In this document: piece after piece, positions 42,201-51,677 of the stretch
How the letters are laid out: each line of letters begins with the position of its first letter
Position numbering within the stretch: position 1 is the first letter of the stretch
DNA from: G965204755 sp965243415
GTDB taxonomy: Bacteria; Acidobacteriota; Vicinamibacteria; Marinacidobacterales; Marinacidobacteraceae
Length of the DNA stretch: 64,000 nt
Assembly: GCA_965243415.1 (NCBI GenBank)
Contig: OZ251549.1
Span: forward strand, 4,092,001-4,156,000
Direction: 5' to 3'
Translations under genes and position numbers: made by a program
Notes under the pieces: model-generated
Seen by the model: only the letters and a program-made list of their open reading frames with translations
What the model was told of the DNA's origin: nothing
Databases searched by the model: none

Positions 42201-43295
42201 AACCGGTTGCTTTGGAGCGGGCTGCAGCACCTGGAGCCGACCACCCTCCGCCTGATCATCGGGAAGAAAGCGGAGGCGAGGAGCATGACGCCCACACGGC
42301 GGGTGCGGTGGCTGGCCGCGGGACTAGCGTCCGGCGCAACCGGTTTCCTGCCGCGTCTGTCCCGGGAGGTCGGCGATTCGGAACAAAGAGTCCACAGCCT
42401 CGCCTCGTTCTTCACGCCTCCGGATCCGGTTCCCGGCCTGACCGCGAAACTGGACACGCCCGCGATCGAGTTCCTGATCCGGACGCTGGGGAAAACCTTC
42501 GCGCCGACTTGGGAGGAGGGCGTACAGACGATTCGGACGGAGGCGTCGGAACGGATCGAGCGATTCATTGCGCATCTCGCCGGACGCAGCGACGAACGCG
42601 CGGCGAACGCTCTGAACGAGTTGGCGTCCGATCCGGGTCTGTCGAAGTGGCGGGGCCATCTGGAACGCGCCGCCGATACGCAACGAGTGGTTCGCCGCGA
42701 CGCCGCCTACGAAGCGCCGACGCCGCAGGGAGTGATCGCCGCGCTCCGCAACGGCCCGCCGGCGGGAGCCGGTGACCTGCGGGAACTCGTGGTGGATCTG
42801 CTGGAGCGCATCGCCGGAGAGGCGCGCACCACGAACGACAACTTCTGGCGACAGTTTTGGAACGAGGACCCGAAAAAGCCCGAGAAGACGCCAAAACACG
42901 AAAACGCCTGCCGGGATGCGATCCTGAGCCGGCTGGGCCCTCTCCTGCCCTCCGAGTGCGACGCCCTGCCCGAAGACCAGCACGCCGGGAACCGCCGCTC
43001 CGACCTCAGCGTCGCCTTCCGGGACTGGAAGGTGCCGTTGGAGATCAAGAAGAACGGACACGCCGACCTCTGGCGGGCGGTGCGGAACCAGTTGATCCCC
43101 CGCTACGCGAACGACCCGGCGACGGAGGGACTCGGGATCTACCTGGTGCTGTGGTTCGGGCCGGAGTACACCGTGACCGCCAAGAGCGGCCGGCCGGCCA
43201 CCCCGGAGGCCCTACGGGAGCGTCTCCTCGCGGAGATGACCGACGACGAGCGCCGCCGGGCCGCCATCGTGGTCATGGATGTCACCCCGCCCTGA
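39279..43295 (+). CDS. NACHT/STAND-like NTPase with nuclease-like C-terminus
   Basis: A 1338-residue protein. An N-terminal P-loop NTPase has WVLLGDPGAGKTT (Walker A, 37-45), TLFLDGLDEV (Walker B, 81-90) and FRLSCREADWL, the pattern of NACHT/STAND NTPases. A long alpha-helical, repeat-like middle of about 1000 residues would be the sensor. Around 1238-1258, RRSDLSVAF then PLEIKKNGHADLW gives the D...E-x-K pattern of a PD-(D/E)XK nuclease, continued by QLIPRYANDPATEGLGIYLVLWFG. Known Avs-type proteins carry the nuclease at the N-terminus; here it is at the C-terminus. It overlaps the upstream ATPase gene by 10 bp. An anti-phage, abortive-infection role is inferred. Confidence 0.75.
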   Translation: MGLTIERTVRRVETGKPPGPARSLEAYREAPAWVLLGDPGAGKTTVFEEEAKRSAGAGLFVSARDFLTFDPTNRPEWREQTLFLDGLDEVRAGRQDARTPFDEIRRRLDTLGRPNFRLSCREADWLGDNDRKHLEAVAPDGEPVLLRLDPLAADDIRRLVSDHLAPSETRAFFAAASEHGLETLLRNPQTLELLVRVFRDSGGLPESRLDTFGRASALLAREPNEEHQLGGGAPPVGSVLEAAGWLCAVQLLSRSAGHSLKDEDPGDGYLPISLDDGIPHEDLRTALGARLFVSDGEQRFRPAHTHLAAFLAARYLARLAAGPVPGRRILALVSGPDGAPPTPLRGLAAWLAATSPALRRRLVEQDPVAVLLYGDVRGFTPEEKNTLLDEIGRNPSRLHQSFWPATAVEGLAGEAMGAALMERLNDPGRSRAQQGVMEVLVTALSSANPGTGPSKALLAVVQDPTYWPRVRHPSLDAWIRSLGDRPDRIPRLRAILDQFHDSPDDDPDREFLGTLLPTLYPDPIGPAEVWKYFRPPSRLVFGRFFRFWSQLPQTCPPEDLSAHLDHLAGTGGLRREDLERLPLAHLPTSLLARALRVSGTGIEGPRLARWLRLGLTEQGSLGILGDEPAAAVREVRDWLGNHPDTQKEVIRAALDTEEYRKRHPEHLAHFLGELLHFSRLPDDIGAWHLDEAVAAESRRLVDAHLTLFLQALADRPSGVDGALTEARRRLKTRPEAIRFLDNRLQGSLPEWRVEQAHRRRHLQTKSLQPDTRFLEAVRSSETKLRENRASGRLLHEIARRYLGRDSFSGVGRRENLRRALGGDQALVEAALTGLFGVLSREDLPSAEEILERRQPNRMSVFVVPVLTAVHSMDEETLAALEPSRVRTALACRLCFYGFSQSAEWYSGCVRSRPDLVAEVLVLFGRRLLQTRKEILPDFYGLAHKKEFGPVARTATEPLLRAFPILAATQQLDDLNRLLWSGLQHLEPTTLRLIIGKKAEARSMTPTRRVRWLAAGLASGATGFLPRLSREVGDSEQRVHSLASFFTPPDPVPGLTAKLDTPAIEFLIRTLGKTFAPTWEEGVQTIRTEASERIERFIAHLAGRSDERAANALNELASDPGLSKWRGHLERAADTQRVVRRDAAYEAPTPQGVIAALRNGPPAGAGDLRELVVDLLERIAGEARTTNDNFWRQFWNEDPKKPEKTPKHENACRDAILSRLGPLLPSECDALPEDQHAGNRRSDLSVAFRDWKVPLEIKKNGHADLWRAVRNQLIPRYANDPATEGLGIYLVLWFGPEYTVTAKSGRPATPEALRERLLAEMTDDERRRAAIVVMDVTPP

Positions 43296-43297
43296 CG

Positions 43298-43325
43298 CCG
43301 GGGGTGACTTTTCTCCCTCCCCCGG
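43298..43325 (+). terminator. hairpin after the NACHT-like gene
   Basis: CCGGGGG (43298-43304) and CCCCCGG (43319-43325) pair in a 7-bp stem around a 14-nt loop, 2 bp after the stop codon. TTTT lies inside the loop, not after the stem, so intrinsic termination is uncertain. Confidence 0.45.
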
Positions 43326-43384
43326 TGCCCGTGGCCGGCCGAGCAGCCTTCCCGAGCGGGAATCCGACCGGCGACGGCACGGTT

Positions 43385-43420
43385 GATATCGTTCTGACGA
43401 TCATTGATCGGTACGATATC
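43385..43420 (+). promoter_or_regulatory. nested palindromic operator overlapping the promoter of paralogue E
   Basis: GATATCGT (43385-43392) and ACGATATC (43413-43420) form an 8-bp inverted repeat. Within it GATCATTGATC (43399-43409) is a perfect 11-bp palindrome nearly on the same centre. TACGAT (43412-43417) is the probable -10, 32 bp before the ATG. Binding by the XRE domain of the downstream protein would give autoregulation. Confidence 0.6.
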
Positions 43421-43449
43421 TTTTGGCTTTCCCACCGGAGACCCACCTC

Positions 43450-44586
43450 ATGCCCCGGAACTGCATCGGAGCGAACTTGGCCCGGCTGCGGCTCGACCGG
43501 GGGCTGACGCAGGCCGCCCTGGCGAGCCGGGCCGGGGTCTCGCGCCTGGCCGTAGGGAAGATCGAACGCGGCGGCTCCATCCCGCGCACCCGGACGCTGG
43601 ACGACCTGGCCGAGGCGCTGGGCGCGTCGCTCTCCGACCTGGTGACGCCGGTGCGCCCGTTGCGGCGGGTGCGGTTCCGGGCGCGGGCGGGGATGCACGG
43701 CCGGGAGCAGATCCTGGCCGAGGTCTCGAAGTGGCTCGACGACTACCGGATGCTCGAGGACGAACTCGACGACCGCCGTCCCTTCGGCTTCGGCCCCCTG
43801 CCCGCCCCCGGCGAGCCGCGCAACCCCGTCGAGGCGGCCCGCGCCGCCCGCGCCGCCGCCGGACTCCCGCCCGGGGACCCGGCGCCGGATCTCTGCGGCC
43901 TCCTGGAAGAGCGCGGCGTCAAGGTGCTGCTGACGGAGAAGAAGCGCGACTGGTTCTTCGGGTTGGGCGTCGGGCCGAGCGACGGCGGGCCGGCGGTCGT
44001 GGTGAACACCTGGAGGCGGATCTCGGTCGAGCGCTGGATCTTCACCGCGGCCCACGAACTCGGCCACCTGCTGCTCCACGACGACCAGTACGACCCCGAA
44101 GCGGACGACCACCCGCTCTCGTCGGAGGCGGAAGCGGACGCCTTCGCCGGGGAATTCCTGATGCCGGAGGCCGGCTTCGGCCCAGCCTGGAGCGCCACCC
44201 GCGGCCTTTCGCTGATCGAGCGCGTCCTCCGGGTGAAGCACCGCTTCCGCGTCAGTTACCGGACCGTGCTCCGCCGACTGGTCGAGACCGGGCGCGAGGA
44301 AGCGGAGGTCTGGGGTCGGTTCCGGGAGCAGCACGCGGCCCGTTCCGGCAGGGCGCTCACGAAGACCGAGGAGCCGCGGGGGCTCCCGGGGAGGGCGTTC
44401 GCCCGGCCGTCGCCCCGGGCGGAGGAACCGGCGGCGCTTCCGGACCTCGCCTTCCGGGAGAACCGGTTGTCCCGCCTCGTCCGGGAGGCACTGGAAGGGC
44501 AACGGATCACGCTGAGCCACGCCGCCGAAATCATGGGGATGCGCCTGCTGGAGGCGCGTGAGTGGACCCGGAGTTGGGCCGCGTAG
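43450..44586 (+). CDS. XRE HTH + ImmA/IrrE-type metallopeptidase (paralogue E, no PIN partner)
   Basis: The 378-residue fifth member has XRE HTH NLARLRLDRGLTQAALASRA, the shared GMHGREQILAEVSKWLDDY linker, intact TAAHELGHLLLH and EADAFAGEFLMP. No PIN gene follows; the next gene encodes a membrane protein of lower GC. It lies 155 bp after the NACHT-like gene under its own palindromic operator. It may regulate either neighbour or be an orphan. ATG 43450 is preferred to the in-frame TTG 43423, which lies within the promoter region. Confidence 0.87.
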   Translation: MPRNCIGANLARLRLDRGLTQAALASRAGVSRLAVGKIERGGSIPRTRTLDDLAEALGASLSDLVTPVRPLRRVRFRARAGMHGREQILAEVSKWLDDYRMLEDELDDRRPFGFGPLPAPGEPRNPVEAARAARAAAGLPPGDPAPDLCGLLEERGVKVLLTEKKRDWFFGLGVGPSDGGPAVVVNTWRRISVERWIFTAAHELGHLLLHDDQYDPEADDHPLSSEAEADAFAGEFLMPEAGFGPAWSATRGLSLIERVLRVKHRFRVSYRTVLRRLVETGREEAEVWGRFREQHAARSGRALTKTEEPRGLPGRAFARPSPRAEEPAALPDLAFRENRLSRLVREALEGQRITLSHAAEIMGMRLLEAREWTRSWAA

Positions 44587-44817
44587 CCGGTTCTTCATCC
44601 GTCGGACAGCCGGCCGTTCTGCGCGGAGAACCCTGCACAACGCTCTCATCCGCAGCGACCTGCGGCCCCACCCCCGGAGATCGACCGACACGGGGCGGCA
44701 TCGGACCGCTGTCCCCGTGCTGCGACCCGCTCCGACGGGCGCTGTTTCCCGTACTCGCGGCACGGTAAGCTTCTCCGCGGATTGCGGACGGAGATCTCCC
44801 TACTCACGACGGAGCCG

Positions 44818-46131
44818 ATGTTGCCCCCAAAATCGAAAGCCGACGCCAACATCGCAGCGCGTCCCGAGCGATCTGGCGGGTCCGCGCACCCTCAGGATTC
44901 GCCCAACGGGAGCCACCCAGAGGATTCGCGTCGCAATAGTTGGCTGGTCCGCATGATCTCTGCGATACGGCGGAGCGCGGACCATGTCGTAACCCGACTG
45001 TTTTTTCGCGTGAATTCGTGGATTATCCGCCGCGCGATCAACACTCGCGTTACGATCTTCGGCATCTCGTACCTGCGCCTGCGGGAGAACTATTCTCTCC
45101 CCCTTCTAGGCGAAGACGAAGAAAGGGATGCTCGCGCAAAGGCTGCTGTCGAACGATTCTTTGCCTGGGACGCTAACTCCACTCCTGGCAAGAACGAGGA
45201 CGAATGGGTTCAATGGCTCGAAGCCGACGAAGACTCCCGTTCGAATCGACGCTTGCACCTTCGCATCCAACACTGGATCCGCTCCTCCACGGACGACGGC
45301 CCGAGGATCAGAGATCGGTATCGTCAACTGTTCGACGAAGATATCGAAGAGATTGACGACGGTTCGATCCTTGTCGCTCATGACAAACTCAGGAAAGACC
45401 TCAAGGTCGTCCGCAAACGATACCTAGCGTCCATTGCGTGGCGAATACCGATATCGGTCAAAGATTTCGCCCATGCAATACCGATCTTGTCAGTCGCCAT
45501 GGCCTTGGGCGGGTACCTTTACACATCTCGCGTACACGGTCACTTCGGTGTCGATGTAAGCCACTTTTTCACGGTCGGTGACTATCTTGCTTCGGCTGTC
45601 CATGCAGTTCGGGCGGCGGCGTGGTCCGCATTCCTCTTTGTGATGTCGGCGGCTTGGCGAGCCGTAAGGGATCTAAACTTGCCCGAGTACGAGAGAACGA
45701 AGTACCTGAGACAAGAGAAATGGCCTCGGCGAGTCTTCTATTTCTCCTGCGTCGTTGGGCTGTTCACACTAGACCAGGCGACAACATTGTTCGCCGTCTC
45801 TCTGTGGTTCGTCTCTTTGCCCATAGTCGATTACTTACTGAACCAAACATATCGCCGCTCTCTCGCAGTAATCCTCGGCACCTCATCCATGGTTGTCTTT
45901 TCCGCACTAATATATGTGGAATCCAATGCAGCCATCCAGCGTGTCGAGACCGGCAATAAAGAACAAGACTTCAGCATCGTATCGCAGGGTTCTGACCTCA
46001 CAAGCGAAACACATTCCATCATCGGATCAAGTAACAAGTACCTGTTCCTGTGGGTGCGACACGAGAGTCGAGTGCAGATCATCCCACACGCTGAGATCAG
46101 TCGAATGTCCTTCTCCGATGTCCCTGAATGA
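44818..46131 (+). CDS. membrane protein of unknown function, lower GC
   Basis: I do not recognise a family. The 437 residues start with a polar, Ser/Pro-rich region, then a basic segment, an acidic cytosolic-looking part (DEDIEEIDDGS), and four hydrophobic stretches in the second half. These are AIPILSVAMALGGYLY, AAAWSAFLFVMSAAW, VFYFSCVVGLFTLDQ to SLWFVSLPIVDYLL, and LAVILGTSSMVVFSALIYV. A short hydrophilic tail follows. Codon use is plainly more AT-rich than the flanks (45.0-46.1 kb), a sign of recent acquisition. An in-frame TTG at 44782 would add 12 residues. Next to paralogue E and convergent with the methyltransferase gene; it could be a pore or effector of a defence unit, but nothing proves that. 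Confidence 0.55.
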   Translation: MLPPKSKADANIAARPERSGGSAHPQDSPNGSHPEDSRRNSWLVRMISAIRRSADHVVTRLFFRVNSWIIRRAINTRVTIFGISYLRLRENYSLPLLGEDEERDARAKAAVERFFAWDANSTPGKNEDEWVQWLEADEDSRSNRRLHLRIQHWIRSSTDDGPRIRDRYRQLFDEDIEEIDDGSILVAHDKLRKDLKVVRKRYLASIAWRIPISVKDFAHAIPILSVAMALGGYLYTSRVHGHFGVDVSHFFTVGDYLASAVHAVRAAAWSAFLFVMSAAWRAVRDLNLPEYERTKYLRQEKWPRRVFYFSCVVGLFTLDQATTLFAVSLWFVSLPIVDYLLNQTYRRSLAVILGTSSMVVFSALIYVESNAAIQRVETGNKEQDFSIVSQGSDLTSETHSIIGSSNKYLFLWVRHESRVQIIPHAEISRMSFSDVPE

Positions 46132-49100
46132 CGGCGTCTCTGCGTATCTGAAGCCGCCCCTTCGGTAGCGTCCGACCTTGGCAATCAACCTTCCGGGGCT
46201 TGGCCGGTCGCCCAGGGAGGTGGACGGCCGGTTATTCGAAGAGGTCGCCGGGTTCGGTGTTGGACTGGGAGCGGAGTTCGAATGGTTGGCCGGGTTCGGC
46301 GGCGAGGAGGTGCCCGTCTTCCTCCGGCGTGACGGTCGGGGGTGGGGCGCCGTGGAGCATGGCGGTGTGTTGAGCGTCGGTCAGGAGTTGCCGGGCGCCC
46401 AACTCGTCCACGAGCCGGCGGTATTGGGCGTCGGGGAGGTGGCCGTCCCTGCGGAGGGCGGTGATCCAGTTCCACCAGCCTGGGGGGTCGGGGACTTTGC
46501 GGGCGTAGAGTTCGGCGAGCATCGCGACCTGGCCGGGGTCCCCGGCGAGGCGGCGTTCGTAGTCGTCGGTCAGGCGGAGGAGGTCGAGGTGGGGCTTGCC
46601 GTCGGTGAGGCGGCGTTCGATGCGTTCTGCGAGGAGGGTGCCGTAGCCCTTCGCACCAAGCAGGTTCCGAGCATGGAGTTTCCGCTCCCGGCGGACCTCC
46701 GTCGGGTCTTCGGCGATTTGCCAGTCGTAGAAGCGGGGACCGAGTCGGCTGGCGACCGGTTGCGCGTGCCGCGCCCGCTCGTCGTGACCGAGGCCGTAGT
46801 CAGCGAGCCGCAGGGCCTCCGGGAGCATCCACCCCTCGCCGGCGTTCTGGCTCAGAAACGCCGTGATCCCCCGGTCCCAGTCGCCGCCCTCGGCCTCAAT
46901 CTTGGCCGACAAGTCGTCAAAGGCGACGATCGTCAGTACCGTGTGCCGAAGCTCCGGGTGCCTGTCTCGGTCCACCCTCCAAAAGCCCCGCATGTCGAAG
47001 TCGCGCACAACTCCAACGGGCCAGTCACACTCCCTCAGAATGTGGCGCATATCGCTGCGCCCCAATCCGTACGCCGCACCGACTACCGCATCCATCATGG
47101 CGCGCAGGCGCACCCTTTCTGCCGGCAACAGGGCCGCAGGCCCCAGATCGCCATCGTCCAACAAGTACACGGAAAACTGCGGAAAAGGCGCCAGGTTGAG
47201 AGCGGCGATCGGTCTCCAGAGATCCGGGCACCTCGACCACTCGACCAGAGGGCATTCTTTAATCGCGTACCAATTGAGATTCAACCCCGCTATGCGTGAG
47301 CGTACTGTGTAGTCGAATACCAGACTGTTCAGCAAACCGGCCAATGCGGCAAGATGACACATGTTGCCGCTGCCAACGCGGAGTACGGATACGGAGTTTC
47401 CGCACGGAAAGGATGGGCACACAGCACCGATGAGAGAACGAACATGCGTACTCATCCCTATGGCGCGATATCCGATCTTCGGGTTCGACAGCGGGAAATC
47501 CATCGCTCCCATGTCGCGGCGCATCAGGAACTGAGGGGTCCACTCCGCACTCTCCGGAGTCACATCATTCCATTTCGCGCTCAGACCCGTACCGCTCACC
47601 CAAGCGCGAGCACTCGGAGCAAATGCCTGAATCATGATCCCCTGATACACAGGAACGGCAATGTCCTGGATATCCTCTTCTGAGACACACAAGTCTCGGC
47701 ACCGAGATAGAACAATACCCTCCGGCACCTTCGCCCGCGCGGTGGCGTCCCACCGTACGGGAGATCGTCCGTGCCCCAGGGATTCAACGGGCTTCCAATC
47801 TCCCAAAATCCAGCGGCTGTATTCGTCGGGGCGGTAGCCGTCAGATTCCAACCGCGACAGTCGGAAGAACAGGTGAGAATCGTTCGTCATGTGGAACTCG
47901 GACGCGTACCGGATTTCCCATCCATCGGTAGCGTCGTCACCCAGACGCACGGCTGCTGAGTAGATCTTGTGGAGACAATCCAGATCCCGTTTCGATCCGA
48001 TCTCCACGATCGAACGACTCTTGGGACTGAGTGTCTCAATCTCCTCCCGAGTATAGAGGGCGACCACAGCATCGTCACCCTCCCAGTCTCGGAGATCATG
48101 GCGCATAAAGGCCGTTCGGATCGCCTCCGTGGTACCTCCTTTCTCCACGATAACTGGATTGAATTTGTAGCCGCTAGCGATGGGAAATATCTGACTGCGG
48201 TTGTCGATGGAAAACAGCCACTCCCAGCGGCACCGTTCAAGGAACAAGGCACGCAAGTCTCGTGTACCTTGATCGGAATAGAGACCAGAGGGTACGAGAA
48301 GCCCGAGACGACCCCCCGACCGCAGCAGCGCGTGCGTCGTCTCGAGGAACTGCTTGTAGAGATTCAGGTCGGCCGAGCCTTGATGGCGGAACGGATGCTC
48401 GGCGTCGCAGTACCCACTCGCGCCTTCCCGCGCTGTCCGCCAACGGTCGTGGAGCGCGGCTCCGCGTCGGCCCCGGGCGATGGTGAAGCGGTGCGGCGGC
48501 CTTTCGGCGGTCGCCGGGTCGCCGAAGGGGCGGGCCGCGTGCGCCGTGAAATTGGAGCGGGCGCGGAAGGCGGACTGGTAGTCGAGCCAGGCGCGTTCGA
48601 TCTCCGCGTCCTCGAAGAGTGCGCGCTGCTTCCGTAGGGCTTCCTGCTTGCCGTAGGAGCGGTAGAGGGGGTCGCGGTCGGCGAAGAATTCCATGGAGAT
48701 CGGCTTCGCGATCTCCCACGGGGGATTGCCGAGGACCGCATCGAAGCCCGAACCGTCCTCGCGGAAGACATCCGGGAACTCCAACTCCCAGTGGAAGAAC
48801 CGCATCTCCGCCGCAACGAGGCGCACGATCTGCCTCGTCTCGGGGTGCGGGTCGGCCAGGGTGGACGGGAGCGGAGCCCGGTCCAGTTCGTCGGCCGGCC
48901 AGAACCAGCAGGCGCACCAGAGATCCATCGCGTCCTGCAGGGAGCGCCGGGCCGGTGATTCGAGGAAATCCGTGCGGTAGCGCTCGGCCAGTGAGGCCGG
49001 GTCCCGGATCGGCAGCGAGTGCAGCACTTCGAGTGCGGCCTGGGCGTCGTCGTGGGCCCGGTTGGTCTTCGAGAGCAGATCCTCCCGGAACAGCGTCTCG

Positions 49101-50306
49101 CCGGCCAGGAACTGGCGGAGGTCGGGCTTCAACGAATCTTCGACGAAGTCCTTGATCGCCCGGGTCCGCGCGCCCTTCTCGAAGTGGACGCCGTTCGGGT
49201 GGCCTTCGTCGCCGCCCTTGCGGTTCTTCCAGGCCATGACCGGGTAGTGGCGGAAGGTGTCGAACCAGGCGCCGACGAGGGCGTTGCCGCACTTGATCTT
49301 GTGGTCGAGGAAGCCGAAGGGGAGTTCCTTGTCCATCGTCTCGATCCAGAGGGACAGGCGGCAGAGTTCCACCGCCAGCGGGTCGAGGTCCACGGCGTAG
49401 ATGCATCTCTCCACGACATAGCGACGGAGGACGGCCTTCAGGCGCGGTTCGAAGCGGGCGGCGTCCGGCGGACAAGGAATCAGTTCCTCGCCGGAGCGAT
49501 CTCCGTCCGGGCGTTCGGAGTCCGCGAGACCCAGGAGGCGGACCAACGAGCGCTCCCCGTCGAGCTCGATCCGTCCGTGATGGTGGAGCGAGGCGTAGAG
49601 CGCGTCCGTCAGGAAGCGGAGCGCCGCCAGCGGGAACGTGCCGGAACCGCAAGCCGGGTCGCAGACGGTGAGCGCGAGGATGTCTTCCGGTTTCTTCGGT
49701 GTCCACCGCGCCGCCGGGGCGTCCCGGTCGGGGGAGCCGTTCTTCACGGGCGGGTCGTAGGCGAGTGGTCGCAGGGTGCGCTGGACGGTGGGAATCGCCA
49801 GGCCCGGGCGGGTATAGAAGCTGCCGGAACCCTTGCGGGTCCCGCCCCAGCGGACGAGATACCAGTCGCCGGGCGGCACCAGGCGGGCGGTGAGCCGGCA
49901 AGCTTCCTCGGCGATCTTCCGTTCCTGGGCGAGGCGCCGTTCGGGCGAGGCCGAGGCGGGCAGTTTCCTCACCAGTTTCGCGGCGACGACCGCCTTCCGC
50001 GCCCACCGGTCGGCGCGGGTCCGGTATTCGGTGGCCGCCTCCGGCGCGGCGTCTTCTCCCGTGGCGCTCTCCGCGCTCGCTCCGTCGCCCGCCTCTTCCC
50101 GTTCGCCGCCGGACGCCGGGTCGAGGCCACGATCCTCTTCCGCGGCCTCCCCTTCGTCGGGGTTCTCGGTGTCCGCCTTCCTCGACTTCTCGAAGAGTGC
50201 GGCGAGGGCCCGGTCGTCCATCGCGTCGAGGCGCGAGAGCGGGAGCGCCGGTTGGTTGCCGACCGTGAGGAAGATCACCGGGTCGTTCGCCGGCGCGGTC
50301 TTCAAC

Positions 50307-51656
<1,350 letters not shown>

Positions 51657-51677
51657 CGGGTATCGCAGCAGGGAGTG

